Origin: OLB16 sp964481775 | GTDB lineage: Bacteria > Hinthialibacterota > Hinthialibacteria > OLB16 | Length of the DNA: 64,000 nucleotides | Direction of reading: 5' to 3' | Assembly (NCBI GenBank): GCA_964481775.1 | Contig: CAYZUX010000001.1 | Coordinates: 1 to 64,000, forward strand | Shown: positions 8,043 through 18,900 of the stretch, piece by piece | Layout of the letters: the number at the start of each line of letters is the position of its first letter | Position numbering within the stretch: position 1 is the first letter of the stretch | The notes under the pieces: generated by a model | The model's input: the letters and a program-made list of their open reading frames with translations, nothing else | What the model was told of the DNA's origin: nothing | Database searches by the model: none | Translations under genes and position numbers: made by a program

Positions 8043-8560
8043 TCAGGGTGCTCTTACCCCCTCAACGATAATCACTTCCGAGGTAGTTGGAATGATACGG
8101 TTCAAACATAATCCTGCGGTACTGAACATTTGACAGTACTCTTCCTTTATTCGTTCGCGGCCAGCAACCAGCAACATCATGAGTTCAAGCCACTTCCCGA
8201 AGGAGGGTTCATTCCCGGGTGGAATCACCATCTCCACCACGAGTATCCTGCCATCGGGATGCATGGCCTTCTGACACTGGTTCAATATGGCGATTGCTTC
8301 GTGGTCTTGCCAGTAATGGATAATATGTCGAATAACATAGACCTCCCCACCACATGGAACCGATGAAAAGAAGTCACTCCCTTCAATCTGCAGACGGCAA
8401 AGACACCATTTTTGAAAATGATTGATCGTGCACGATCGTTAACTGCAGGAAAATTAAACAAGAATCCTTTGAGGATTGGATGGTGTTCAAGAATCTCAGT
8501 CAGCCCGAGCGCCGCAGCTATTGCAATCGCCTGTGAAAACAAGCCCTCGCCGAATATCTG
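8043..8560 (-). pseudogene. Decayed SAM-dependent O-methyltransferase
   Basis: Read on the minus strand, fragments of one methyltransferase (Methyltransf_2 / hydroxyindole O-methyltransferase-like) appear in order but in different frames. First comes FGEGLFSQAIAIAAALG followed by ILEHHPILKGFLFNFP (the region normally carrying the DVGGG SAM loop). Next, in another frame, comes DFFSSVPCGGEVYVIRHIIH, then the C-terminus AILNQCQKAMHPDGRILVVE with PPGNEPSFGKWLELMML. The SAM loop glycine motif is degraded to an FGEG-like sequence, and the N-terminal dimerisation domain is missing. Frameshifts and truncation make it a pseudogene beside the element boundary, perhaps broken by the insertion. Confidence 0.75.
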
Positions 8561-8882
8561 TTGGTAAAACTACAGGTTCGATCCCCGGTTCATTATGTTA
8601 ATCCTCTTTTTCTGTCCCATGATGGGGTTTCGGCATCTGCATAGGGGTCAATAGATCATCCATCATTGGGGATTCGTTTCAATTGATTTTCCTTAGTTCA
8701 GGTATAATCACTACACAATTTTCGTTATCCAGCCGATTGGTTATTGGATCCAGGTCAAATTTCAATCGGAAGTTTGCCCCTTCGAGATGAGGACTTACGC
8801 ATGGCCAGTTCGTTATTGGTTTGGAATATGTACCAAACCAGGACTGTGATGAGAGCCGGATGCTCTGATCCAGGTCGAATGT
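8561..8882. other. Intergenic stretch with short repeats
   Basis: No gene seen. It holds a 7-bp inverted repeat (ggtttgg / ccaaacc around 8818-8839) and an imperfect direct repeat of a 'gatccaggtcRaat' motif near 8747-8760 and 8866-8880, just past the stop of the WD40 gene. Confidence 0.3.
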
Positions 8883-9977
8883 TTAGAAATCTTTGCTGGG
8901 AAGGCCGTACCAGAATTTAATCACCCTGGATCCGCCGCCACCGCCGTTGACCAGCAACTTGCCATCGGGCGAGTAGGCCATTGACTCGATCCGGCTGTCA
9001 TTGCCGATTAACATGTCAATTGGCTTCCATGTTTTTGTGTCCCAAAGGGTGATCGTTTTGTCCTTATTGCCGCTGGCCAGGATTTTGCCATCAGGACGAA
9101 AGACCAGAGAATCGCCTTCCTGGACATGCCCCGTCAACGTGTGAAGAAGATTGCCCGTAGCGGCATCCCAGACCAGGACCGGTCCAAACGAGCTGTTGCC
9201 CGCCACGAACTTGGCGTCAGGTGAGATCGTAATGGCTTCGAACGACTCTTCGTTGCTCTCCAGCACATGCAGTACCTCGCCGGTCTCCGGATTCCACATC
9301 CGGACAGGCATCTCCATACCGCCGCAAACCACGAACCTGTCATCGGATGAGAACTCCACAGCTTTCATTTTTTCCTTCTGTCCCTCCAGCTTCCTTTTCA
9401 GCTCGCCGGTCTCCACATCATACAACTGCACGGTCCCTTTTTCGCCGCAACAGGCCAGCGTCTTGCTGTCAGGAGAAAATGCGCAGTTACGCAGGGGAAC
9501 ACCCACGTTTATTTCACGATTGAGATCGTAGTCGGGGACGTTCCAAAGGCAAAGCAGGCCATCCCACCCCGCGGAGGCCAGCAGCTTCCCGTCCGGAGAG
9601 TAGGCCACGCAATAGACATCCGCTGTGTGATGCTTGATTGTCTTCAGGATCACCTCCTTTTCATGGATGGCTGCATCCACATCCCAGATGAGGATATCGG
9701 TATCCCGGCTGGAACTCGCCAGGGTCTTGCCATCCGGCGGAAAAGCCAGCCACATGACTGAAGCGCGATGACCGTTCACAATCGAGTTACGGGTTTGGGT
9801 CTTAAGGTACTCCGTAACGCTTTCCACCGATGGTGTTTGCGCCAGGGAAGCGGTTGCGACTCCCACGATCAGCGTTAAAATCGCTGCCAGGACGATAGTG
9901 CTCCTCCAGGCACCGTCGGTTTTTCCGGGAGAATCCGGGTATTGCAGCGTGGTCTTTGATTTTTCATCTGTTTTCAT
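8883..9977 (-). CDS. Exported seven-bladed WD40 repeat protein
   Basis: 364 residues from ATG 9977, chosen because AAGGAG lies 10 nt upstream and because a membrane/signal segment then falls at residues about 25-46 (IVLAAILTLIVGVATASLAQ). The frame stays open for 71 more codons upstream, but these have no recognisable content. Seven WD40 units follow, each with the 'SPDGK.LAS....(I)..WD' signature, for example YSPDGKLLASAGWDGLLCLW and FRPDGKILASGNKDKTITLW, closing one seven-bladed propeller. Propellers of this type bind proteins or ligands and have no catalytic motif. The final VIKFW is the last blade strand and not the W-tail seen in other genes here. Confidence 0.85.
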   Translation of the reverse strand: MKTDEKSKTTLQYPDSPGKTDGAWRSTIVLAAILTLIVGVATASLAQTPSVESVTEYLKTQTRNSIVNGHRASVMWLAFPPDGKTLASSSRDTDILIWDVDAAIHEKEVILKTIKHHTADVYCVAYSPDGKLLASAGWDGLLCLWNVPDYDLNREINVGVPLRNCAFSPDSKTLACCGEKGTVQLYDVETGELKRKLEGQKEKMKAVEFSSDDRFVVCGGMEMPVRMWNPETGEVLHVLESNEESFEAITISPDAKFVAGNSSFGPVLVWDAATGNLLHTLTGHVQEGDSLVFRPDGKILASGNKDKTITLWDTKTWKPIDMLIGNDSRIESMAYSPDGKLLVNGGGGGSRVIKFWYGLPSKDF

Positions 9978-10336
9978 GTTTCTGGTCTCCTTTGGTGTGT
10001 GAAGGACGTCTATAAGGTACGACTGATACAGAGGAAAAGTGAAGTACCAGTGATACCAATATCCCCCATCGGTTCCAGGGGCGATCTCCTCACCGCTGAG
10101 ATGTGCGAGATCCAAACCCTCAATCAACTTGTTGATAGACTTCGCTGTTTCTCCCATTCTGCATTGTTTTGTCGGCCTGATCGTACCCAAACTGAATCAC
10201 AGAAACTTCAGATGGGTAGAGGGTATCTTCTGGATTTTCTGAAAGCGGTGTAAAATCCAATGGGTTCTATCCCGCAACAGATTGGCATCAATGGTCTGGA
10301 AGTTTTTGAGAAGGACAACGTCAAGTGTGATTTATC
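9978..10336. other. Divergent intergenic region
   Basis: It lies between the WD40 gene (minus) and the first toroid gene (plus). No clear promoter or gene is visible. Open frames on both strands show no recognisable protein features. Confidence 0.3.
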
Positions 10337-11632
10337 ATGAGAAAAGATGGATTTGAAAGATGTCTCTTTACGAGTTTGGCATTGGTATTTTCCAGCATGG
10401 TTTTACCATTCGCTTTAGCAAATACTCAAGATGAAGCCTATATCAACAGCTTCCATGCTTATTGGATGGGCCTTGATCAGGTTCCTGACACAATACCAGA
10501 CCTGGAGACATATGCAGTTCCTCAGACATACGACAGCCGTCATTTGGGGTCGGTCATCCAAATCTGGTTGAACCGTATCAATAGCAGGCAGAATCTCGAT
10601 GCGGATATGGCATGGGGGTCTTCATACCAGGTGCAGTCACTGAATGACATGTACCAAGGAACAGGTGAAAGAAAATACCTCGAAATTAATTGTGAACTCG
10701 TACGGGCCACCATGGCAAATCGTGATGATAAAAAGGGGTATGCAACCTATTATGGAGAGCACGCTCCTGCGTGGGGAACTGCTTATTATGCAGGCCGTCA
10801 TGTGATTCATGCTGTTCATACAGGAATGATTGCTTTTGGAGTGGTTGAGTTCCTGGAATTGGTTCAAAGGGAACCTGAGCTTCAAGCCGAGTTGGGATCT
10901 GATTTCCCGACGTGGCTTGCAGAAATTACTGATACACTCGATTGGCATGATAAGCAATGGGTCGAAGGTCCCGGGCCGGATGAAGGGCATTACATTTTCA
11001 AAGATGACATCGCCTCTGAAGAAGGCAATATCCTTCCCGGGAACTGGCAAAGTGCTATGGGATTGGCTTTGTGGGGCTCATGGAAGGCAAGTGGTAATCT
11101 TCAGCATAGAGATAAGGCGCTCAGGATAGGCCGATACATGAAACGCAGGATGGGCTTGTATACAGGCCCCAAATATGGATCAGGAGCCTATTTCTGGGGT
11201 TACCTGTTGTCTGTGGGTTCCATTAATAATCCACTCCCGGAGGCTCAAGTCAGTTCTCTTAATGGTGGAGAGGATTTATCACACGCTGCCCTGACAGCAG
11301 CCTTTCCATTGACTTTGGGTTTGGAAGGAGAAGTGTTTACGGAAGAGGACATGCAGGCCTTCTCCAGAACTATTATCCGTGGCTTCGGTAGGCTTGGGAA
11401 TGGTGTTTTATTGGGAAATATTGTCGGGACGACGGTATTCGGGCCTGATCGGGTTCTCATTCCCGGGTATTTTCTGCGGATAGCGCACTTTTCCCGTGAA
11501 GGATTCGATGTGGTAGCCGGTTTCCTTTTACGGTATCAGAAGAATCCACGTAATGTCGATATTTCACAACTGATCCGATTCCTTCCCAATCATTCTGAAA
11601 GTATGGTTTCTCGCTGGCATCTATATGAATAG
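10337..11632 (+). CDS. Exported (alpha/alpha)-toroid-like protein with C-terminal W-tail
   Basis: 431 residues with a signal peptide (hydrophobic 11-27, cleavage near ALA-N). The body is helical with aromatic and acidic turns such as VEGPGPDEGHYIF, WQSAMGLALWGSWKASGN, RMGLYTGPKYGSGAYFWGY and GGEDLSHAALTAAFPL. It resembles six-hairpin glycosidase / epimerase-type toroids, but I cannot name a family. The next gene is a paralogue sharing GPGPDEGH, ALW/AYW.SWK.SGN and the H-A-ordered 'DLSHA/DVSHA' motif, so the acidic-His pair may form the active site. It ends SMVSRWHLYE, one of eight proteins in the window with the same terminal pattern. No good Shine-Dalgarno site precedes the ATG. Substrate unknown. 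Confidence 0.7.
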   Translation: MRKDGFERCLFTSLALVFSSMVLPFALANTQDEAYINSFHAYWMGLDQVPDTIPDLETYAVPQTYDSRHLGSVIQIWLNRINSRQNLDADMAWGSSYQVQSLNDMYQGTGERKYLEINCELVRATMANRDDKKGYATYYGEHAPAWGTAYYAGRHVIHAVHTGMIAFGVVEFLELVQREPELQAELGSDFPTWLAEITDTLDWHDKQWVEGPGPDEGHYIFKDDIASEEGNILPGNWQSAMGLALWGSWKASGNLQHRDKALRIGRYMKRRMGLYTGPKYGSGAYFWGYLLSVGSINNPLPEAQVSSLNGGEDLSHAALTAAFPLTLGLEGEVFTEEDMQAFSRTIIRGFGRLGNGVLLGNIVGTTVFGPDRVLIPGYFLRIAHFSREGFDVVAGFLLRYQKNPRNVDISQLIRFLPNHSESMVSRWHLYE

Positions 11633-11719
11633 TTCAGTAATTCAGAGTAATGTTTTGTCCGCCTGAATGGATCCTTGGTTTTTGAAGTATTGAGGAACTG
11701 ATCCAGAGGGGATATAATT

Positions 11720-13108
11720 GTGGATATTATATTAAGGCGAATGGATTTCGTGAAGTTCATACCCCTCTGGTTTCGTATTCTCTGGACTTTTTCAGTGTTG
11801 ATGTTGCATGTGTCAGGAATGACTACTGCTTATTCCTCCGCGGATGGTGATCTCAATTTTTTTACACACGTACACAAATCCAATTCGATTTCTGATTTCA
11901 CCCCTAGCCCGTATAATTCTTCAACAGACCAGAATTACACGGATGCTTTTCATCAGGTCTTCACCCGCAACAATCCTCCTTTCACACCCGAAAACTACCC
12001 CTCGATCGATCGTTTTCTGGGGTCGACACTTACGACATATATTAATCAGATGAAAACCGGTCAGTACTTGCCCTTTAACTTTGGAGCCTGGATGGAGGGC
12101 TTTATCGAGATGTACCTCCACACGGGTAACCTTGTCTACATCAGTGAAAACATCCGTCTCATACGAGCCATTCTCGCGTATCGCGATGATGTCAGGGGTG
12201 TTCCATTATTTGATGGAACAATTCAACCTGTCTGGGGAGAAACCGGTTACTCTTCTTTCGGACGCGAATATTTTTCAGTTGATGATGGTAGCGTGATTTT
12301 TCCAATGCTCTGGTTTCTTCAATGCGCCAGGGACAGGCCAGAGGTTATGGCTCGGTTGGGAGATGGGGAATTCGATTCCATGTTAAGCATGATCAACGAG
12401 ACGCTCGAATTTCATTCTGCCCAGTTCCTCCAAGGACCGGGACCAGATGAAGGTCATTTAATATTTTTGCGAACCGACCTCTCCTCTTTTGTCAATAAAC
12501 CTCAACCTCCGAACTGGATGAGTTCAATCGGCCGGGCGTATTGGCTGTCATGGAAGCTTTCCGGAAATACGGAATACCGGGATATCGCCATTTCAATGGC
12601 ACGATATGCAAAAAACAGAATATCGCTGGCTACTGATGGTGCTTATTATTGGGGGTATTGGTTTCCACTCAACGCGGTGTTTACAGAGCCTGTTCCGCGC
12701 GAAACAATTCGTGGCCTTCCCGGATATGATTGGATCGAGGACGTTTCCCATGCGGGGCTTTCTGTCTCTTTCTGGATCCTGATGGCCAATGATGGACAGG
12801 TTTTCGATTCACAGGACATGGCACGTCTGGGGAAGACGGTTTCGCTCGGATTTGCCCGTCTGAATAACGGTGTTATTTTTCCTGATCTGATTGGAAATCC
12901 AGTCTCCTCGCTAATATCCAGGATACCTGGCATGGCACCCTTTCTACGCTTGTCTCGATATGACCCCGAAGTGTACACCCGCATCAGTGAATTCTACTTG
13001 AGCTATTGGCCTTCTCCGGGTCCGCTTGAAAGTGCCTTGATAAAAACCGAAATTCCCCAGCAAGAACCTGAAAGCAATGTGCACTTGTGGAAGCTATATG
13101 AGCAGTAA
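11720..13108 (+). CDS. Exported toroid-like protein, paralogue of the preceding gene, with W-tail
   Basis: 462 residues from GTG 11720 (AGAGGGG 8 nt upstream) or 455 from ATG 11741. A signal peptide covers about 15-37 (ILWTFSVLMLHVSGMTTAYS). Conserved blocks with the upstream paralogue are WMEGFIEMYLHTGN, ILAYRDDVRG, QGPGPDEGHLIF, WMSSIGRAYWLSWKLSGN, GAYYWGYWFPL, EDVSHAGLSVSF and FARLNNGVIFPDLIGNP. Divergence is large, so the duplication is old. Both are 88 bp apart and likely cotranscribed. It ends SNVHLWKLYEQ, matching the shared tail with two residues after Y. Fold assignment is an inference; no family recognised. It converges on the oxidoreductase gene downstream. Confidence 0.7.
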   Translation: MDIILRRMDFVKFIPLWFRILWTFSVLMLHVSGMTTAYSSADGDLNFFTHVHKSNSISDFTPSPYNSSTDQNYTDAFHQVFTRNNPPFTPENYPSIDRFLGSTLTTYINQMKTGQYLPFNFGAWMEGFIEMYLHTGNLVYISENIRLIRAILAYRDDVRGVPLFDGTIQPVWGETGYSSFGREYFSVDDGSVIFPMLWFLQCARDRPEVMARLGDGEFDSMLSMINETLEFHSAQFLQGPGPDEGHLIFLRTDLSSFVNKPQPPNWMSSIGRAYWLSWKLSGNTEYRDIAISMARYAKNRISLATDGAYYWGYWFPLNAVFTEPVPRETIRGLPGYDWIEDVSHAGLSVSFWILMANDGQVFDSQDMARLGKTVSLGFARLNNGVIFPDLIGNPVSSLISRIPGMAPFLRLSRYDPEVYTRISEFYLSYWPSPGPLESALIKTEIPQQEPESNVHLWKLYEQ

Positions 13109-13159
13109 ATGGAAATAGGTCAGGCAGACCAGCTTTTAACAGAGATAAATCCACAAGAT

Positions 13160-14194
13160 CTATACCGGTAATCCTGGCACTTGGACGGTCTCCCTGGTTT
13201 CCGCCGATCGATGCAACGCCTCCAATGTAGCGGTGACCCGCCACCCGTCTATCTCGTCGACATAGGGCTTCCGATCCTCGAGAATTGCGGAAATAAAACT
13301 ATTGATGCAGGAGGGAAATGCCCCCACCCAGTCATCAAAGACTTTATAGTTGAGCAAGGACCTGGGCCATACAAATCTTTCTTCACTACTCATCTCAACA
13401 GATTCACTCTTGCGGTCGATTTGAAAATGCCCCTTCTCTCCCACCACTGACATAAATGAATCCGGCATCGAAGGATGAGATTCCGGATAAATCCAGGATG
13501 ATTCAACTGTTGCAATCCCCCCTCTTGAAAATTGTATCAGTCCTTGAAGGCCATCCCAGGTATCCCAGCCATATCTCTCCTTGAGAACATGTTTGACTCC
13601 AAGTCCGGTGACCGTTATTGGAGTGTCCTCAAACCACCAGCACATCAGGTCGATATCGTGGGAGCTCTGGAACCACATCGGCGAACTTTCTTTAGCCCAG
13701 GTGGCGAGCATCTTGGTTGGAACCAGAATTGGATTGTTTTTCCTCGCGTAGCCCATTAATGGACAACCAATCTCTCCACTCGCTATTTTTTCTTTTACAA
13801 GATGATAAGGAGCAAGCCAGCGGTGATTGTAGGATACTTGAAGTTTCAGACCTGTTTCCGCAACTTTCTTCACAATCCTTGCTGATTCGGTCTCTGTGGT
13901 GGTTAATGGTTTCTCGACATGGATGTGAATTCCTCGTTCCAGGCAAGCCATGACAGGTTCGAAATGCAACCAGTCAGGAGTTGCAATGAAAACAGCATGA
14001 AGATTTTCACTTTCCAACATTTCCATATAATTCGCGTAAACCCTTGATAGGGAAAATTCGCTTTTGGCCCTTTCCCGCCTCTCTTCATTGACCTCCGAGA
14101 TGGCCGAAAGACTGACCTGAGAATTCCTCCTGAGCACGCGTGCAACTTGTGATCCCATGATCCCCATGCCAATGATGGCCACGTTCAATCTCAT
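13160..14194 (-). CDS. Gfo/Idh/MocA family oxidoreductase
   Basis: 344 residues. The N-terminal Rossmann fold starts VAIIGMGIMGSQVARVL (NAD(P)-binding GxGxxG variant), and the family signature VEKPLTTTE (about 93-101) carries the catalytic-region lysine of the EKP motif. The C-terminal alpha/beta domain has SSHDIDLMCWW, where the His-Asp pair (HxxD) typically sits near the sugar. These enzymes oxidise or reduce sugars, inositols or sugar acids in the cytoplasm. No signal peptide is present. Start ATG has GGAGG 9 nt upstream. It is a single minus-strand gene among genes for secreted proteins and probably handles a sugar released by them. Confidence 0.9.
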   Translation of the reverse strand: MRLNVAIIGMGIMGSQVARVLRRNSQVSLSAISEVNEERRERAKSEFSLSRVYANYMEMLESENLHAVFIATPDWLHFEPVMACLERGIHIHVEKPLTTTETESARIVKKVAETGLKLQVSYNHRWLAPYHLVKEKIASGEIGCPLMGYARKNNPILVPTKMLATWAKESSPMWFQSSHDIDLMCWWFEDTPITVTGLGVKHVLKERYGWDTWDGLQGLIQFSRGGIATVESSWIYPESHPSMPDSFMSVVGEKGHFQIDRKSESVEMSSEERFVWPRSLLNYKVFDDWVGAFPSCINSFISAILEDRKPYVDEIDGWRVTATLEALHRSAETRETVQVPGLPV

Positions 14195-14431
14195 AGTCTG
14201 AATCCTCCAGGATTCTGGTGGTGATAATTTGAGAAGACACCTGGATCACAACTTTCCCGGTTGACAATTTCTGGAGAATGAAACATGATTTTACCTATTG
14301 GAACCATATGTGGGAAATCCTATATGCTTCTTGCGAAATGTGTCAAGGACTTACAGGCCTCCACAACGGACTGTTGACAATCCAGGTATCCGGAACGGGT
14401 TTTAACTTCAGTCACTTGAAAGGACACTTCA

Positions 14432-15955
14432 ATGCGCGTTCTCCCGGCAGTGCTCATAGTAGCCATCTGTTTCCCGTGGTATCCAGTTCATTCAGATCAA
14501 CCTCCTTTTTTCGAGGCCACTTTCCAGCTGGAAATCGGAGATGATCTCGGACAGGGCCTTGGATCATTGTTCGAGGTTCTCGATCCCGATGGCAAAGTGG
14601 TCCTCGGAGCGGGATTCAACGATATCCATTCCACTTATTTGAGGGATAACAACAGAATCCTGGATTTTTACTATCGTGGAAAAGAAGTAAAAAGGACATT
14701 TGACAGGGTGCTCAAGCCATTCAGCAATCAATATAATGGTTCAAGGCTTTTGCTTGATGGCGACAACCTTATCACCTATTTCCGCGAAGGAAATCCTGTT
14801 TCTCTCTGTTCTATCAGGGGAGATGGGACAGCAATTCCCTACACCGGGATTTCAAAGGAGGATCAGGAAGGTTTTTATGGTCTTCAGTATGTTAATAACC
14901 GGAGGATGGTTTTCCACTCCTATTATATAAGCTATGATGGACAGGAGATCTTTCGCTCGGATCGTGCTTGCCTGTTTTACTATGTCAATGGAAAAATGTT
15001 TGTGTATCAGAATGGAACCCCTAGCCTCCTGCTGGTCTACAACTGGAATCCCTCAGTTGACACTCATGTCACAGGTGAACCAGAACGCTTTGAGGCTTCT
15101 GGGGACCTCTTCATATATGGCACCTGTCGAAATGAAGTTTTATTAGTGACCAACAACGGCAGCATTTACTCCTACAAAGATGGTCAGCTCGCCCAGATCA
15201 GGGAAACTGATGGAAAAAGCTGGCAGGGCTACAGCCTGACAGCATGGTACAACCACCACCTGATCGGACATTACCCAACCGGTTCCCTGATGGAATACAA
15301 AGATGGCCAAGTAAGTCCATTCAATCCTGTCCTCCCTGTACCGTCAGGTGTCAGCTCCGCAGCGAGAGAAGCACAGACACTCACAATTTATGGGGGCGAT
15401 CTGTATGCGGGTGTATGGCCCTGGGGAGAATTATGGCGCCTGGATTCTGACACCAAGGAGTGGGAATTCATCCGGCGCGTGTTTGATATTCCCCAAATTG
15501 GAATGGAAACAGCCCCCTACCAGGAGCAAATGAAAGGAAAACCTGATGCGATCAATTATTGGGGTCAAAGAATCATGAATCTGGTGGGAACCACTGAAGG
15601 CCTGTATATATCCACCATGAACAAACAGGGGAAGCCTTATGTTCCTGACGTTCATGATTTCCTGACTCCTGAGATCGTGCAGCAATACGGTTCTATTCAT
15701 CGCATGTCCGGTGTGACCCAGGTTTCAAGGCAGTTTGTCTGGAAACCTGTTACCGAATTCCGCTTTGTATATGATGAAAAAGGAATCCACATGTACCAGG
15801 ATGGAAATCTCCTGCAGGAAAAAGTATTCCTGGCCCCGCGTGGGTTCGAAGGTAGAACAGCTCATTCCCTGCGGGTAGGAAATGGAGTCTATGGACCCTT
15901 CAGGGGAAAGATCCTCTCCACCCGGGCTGATTCAATGGGAAAACGCATCGAGTGA
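14432..15955 (+). CDS. Exported propeller-like protein of unknown function
   Basis: 507 residues, signal peptide 1-21 (VLPAVLIVAICFPWYPVHS). Repeated short strands with aromatic turns (YYRGKEVKRTFDRVLKPF, LFYYVNGKMFVYQNGTP, LYAGVWPWGELWRLD, TEGLYISTMNKQGKP) suggest a beta-propeller of irregular blades. The LYAGVWPWGELWRL blade is close in style to the propeller in the LamG protein at 28.5-30.3 kb. The family is not recognised. AAAGGAC lies 8 nt before the ATG. It does not carry the C-terminal W-tail. Convergent with the DUF4838 gene, 20 bp apart. Confidence 0.6.
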   Translation: MRVLPAVLIVAICFPWYPVHSDQPPFFEATFQLEIGDDLGQGLGSLFEVLDPDGKVVLGAGFNDIHSTYLRDNNRILDFYYRGKEVKRTFDRVLKPFSNQYNGSRLLLDGDNLITYFREGNPVSLCSIRGDGTAIPYTGISKEDQEGFYGLQYVNNRRMVFHSYYISYDGQEIFRSDRACLFYYVNGKMFVYQNGTPSLLLVYNWNPSVDTHVTGEPERFEASGDLFIYGTCRNEVLLVTNNGSIYSYKDGQLAQIRETDGKSWQGYSLTAWYNHHLIGHYPTGSLMEYKDGQVSPFNPVLPVPSGVSSAAREAQTLTIYGGDLYAGVWPWGELWRLDSDTKEWEFIRRVFDIPQIGMETAPYQEQMKGKPDAINYWGQRIMNLVGTTEGLYISTMNKQGKPYVPDVHDFLTPEIVQQYGSIHRMSGVTQVSRQFVWKPVTEFRFVYDEKGIHMYQDGNLLQEKVFLAPRGFEGRTAHSLRVGNGVYGPFRGKILSTRADSMGKRIE

Positions 15956-15975
15956 GGTCAGGGATTCGCCTGCTT

Positions 15976-18900
15976 TCAGCGTGGAACATCAAATGGTCCG
16001 GTGCGTAGCAGGTCATTGAGGAACGGTTCAAGATAGGTGAGCGTGAAAACGGACACACCATCAATCCCTGCCAGGCGGGCATGATGAAGGTACGCTTCGA
16101 TCTCGTCCGCCGACTCAATTTTTCCATGGCTTGTGATGACACCAAGCACGAAAGCAAGCCGGAATCCTGGTTTTCCTTTCGGTGCCAACGCCACAGATTT
16201 ACTGAGTCTCTCCTCAAAATCCTTAAGGAAATCATCACCGTAGTTGTTTTTGTAGACATACCCGGAGATATTGATCAGGTTGAGATATCCCCTTTCGGCC
16301 ATGGTAACCCAATCCTGAGAAACTGGGTGATTCCTGACTACATCCGGCCCCCATGTATAGAGGCCGATTTCAGTATCCGGATTCACCTCATCGACGCCTT
16401 TGCGAATCATGCCGGCCAGATCAATAAGGCACGCTTCCTTGAACTTCTGCCACGGGCCTTCAGAATGCTCTTTGATGTCATAGTCGGAGAGTCTGCTCTC
16501 TTCAAGAAAACATTTACGGCTTTGTGGATCCACATCCACAGGCTTATTGGGAAAGCGTAGATAATCCAGCATGATACCATCTGGTTTGTACAAATTCATG
16601 ATCTCTTTAATAACGGAGACGATCCATTGTTGTGCTTCCGGATTTGCCCCACTTATATAACCGATCGGTTTTCCATCCTGATTCCGCAAGGCCCATTCCG
16701 GATGTTGTTTCAGAATACCCCTGGGTTCTTCATGGCCACACACCAGAACCGGAACCGAGATATGCACTTTAAGGTCCCTCGCTCTGGCTTCCCGGATGAT
16801 CACTCCAAGCGGATCCCAATCGCCATATTCTTTTTCGGGCACAATCCCGCTTGGGTAACAAGCGACACCCGAACTCGTGAGTGCATATGGAATCACTGTA
16901 TGAAGACCACTCCGTCTGCAATTCTCGATTGATTTGGCGATGGATTCCTCTTTCTTTTCCTGGGGATCATCCGCCTTGAATAGCGCATTTATATGGATCC
17001 ACGCACCCAGAAAGGGCTGATCCTTGCTGGAATCTCCATACTCCCTGGTGAGAAACTCATAGGCTTCCTTGAGTTGGGTTGCCTCAAATCCGTTAACATC
17101 GCTGGCATGAGCTCCCGCCCCCTGAACCACCTCGACCATGTTTCGAAGGTTTTCCGCATAAATCCTGGCTTTCGCAACCTCAATACGAGCCAGTTCAGGA
17201 ACCTTCTGATGATGAAACATTGAGGCTCTGATCAGATGATTGAAAAGATGCATCATGGCCTCACCGTAGGCAAATCTTTTCTCATCCTCAATAAGGCGTT
17301 TACGTTCAATTGGATGAGCGCAATCCAGAAGAGCCTGGTCGAGCGCATTCCTGGCAAGTTCGATCTCACTCATCATTTCAACTACATCAAGACCATCATC
17401 GGTGATGGGATGACTTTCTTCATATTGCAGGCTTTTCAGGGGAAACAAATCGTTGCTTATCGCATTCAGCCTGTTGGAGAGTGAATAGGATTTTTCCTGG
17501 CCTTCAGGAAGCTCGACATAGTGCTTGAGAGCTTTAATGTTGGACAACCCGCGTTCAAGATGCTCATAGAAGGTTCGTGTCTGCTGTGATGTGGTGGGAT
17601 AAAACTTTTCAAAATAATCCGCGAGAAACGCATCCACATTCGTTGTCGGATTCCACAACAACTGAGCCATCAGCCTCTGGTTTATCGTCCATGTCCCCCA
17701 GTTCCTCGTGGGAGTATGCATGTACTGAAAATGACGTACACCATAGCGATGGAACCAGGGAATATCCGCTGCCATGATGTGGGAATAGACCACGGGCAGA
17801 ATACGTAGGCGGCTGACATTATAGTATTCTCCGATACAAACATCTCCGTGGTAGTGTTTTCCCCTCATCCAGTCCAGAAAATGCTGTGCCATGGGCTGGT
17901 TAATTTCCGTGGATGCCGGATCACCAAAGGCATGAGTGTAGGTTCTGCCGATCGGGTAGAGGGTCACTGCTATGGTGTTGTAATCAAAATCAGGCGGGAG
18001 GGGACGATCCGGTGGATTCAGAGTTTCATGGTATGCGCAAGTATGAAGCAGAACCTGACGGGAAAGACGCCCTGCGGACTGAGCCTCTTTCATCACTTTT
18101 TGAACCTGGTGAACAAGAAGGAGCAGGCGGTTGGTTGGGCTGCCAATACGAGCACAGTGTTCACATTCGCACCAGGGACGTGCATCCAGTGCCCAAAAAT
18201 TAACAATATCGACGTACTTCCAGTCTCCATCGATCAGGGATTTGACGAAATTCCGGGCGAGGAAATCGGCTCCATCGGCATTTGATGTGCAGATGTTGCA
18301 GGCACCGAAATTCTCATCCATTTCACGCTGCCGTTCACCTTTCAGAAGACCATACCAATCCGGATGAGCCTCGAAGTTGCTCAGCTGGCCGTTTCCATCT
18401 GTATCGCCTTTATATTCACCAGTTGATGATGACACATAGGGGTCCTTGGGCTTTTCATCATCTCCATTGAATTTGGGATGATTAAAGGGATAGGGTCCAT
18501 CCGGGTCGATAAACAACTTATAAGGAGCATGACCACCAATGACCAGTTTCAGACCGATCTTCTTACAGAAATGGGGATTGTGTTGGGCAGCAGTCCAATA
18601 GTTCAAACGATTCCTTGCCATCCACAGGAGAAAGTCTTCATCCCCACGATCCTCCCAGGCCCAGAAACCACGGCTTTGGAAAGCTGGTTTTGTGCGAATG
18701 TCCAGTTTTTCAGGCAGAACAACCGGCCTTGAAGGAAAAACTGTTCCCTGTTCCCCCAGCCCGAAGAAGCGAAAACCCAGGTGCTCGAGATAATCGTAGA
18801 CTCCATACAGACATCCAACCCGGTCATCCCCCTGGATTATGGTGATGAACTGGCCGCCTTCCCGGGACGAATGGATCCGGTAGGATTCCGCACAGGTCTC

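Noticed and set aside
8043..8285. 80-codon frame as an independent small gene
   Set aside because: It is only the C-terminus of an O-methyltransferase whose earlier parts lie in other frames; treated as part of a pseudogene.
8560..8600. tRNA T-arm-like string (ggttcgatcccc)
   Set aside because: The T-stem does not pair properly and no acceptor, D or anticodon arm can be drawn around it.
8883..9900. VIKFW at the end of the WD40 protein as a further W-tail
   Set aside because: It is the last WD blade strand, is followed by nine more residues and lacks the terminal [LIMT]-[YF] pattern.
8883..10190. Longer start of the WD40 gene at 10190
   Set aside because: The extra 71 residues have no recognisable feature, and ATG 9977 has AAGGAG and gives a normal export signal.
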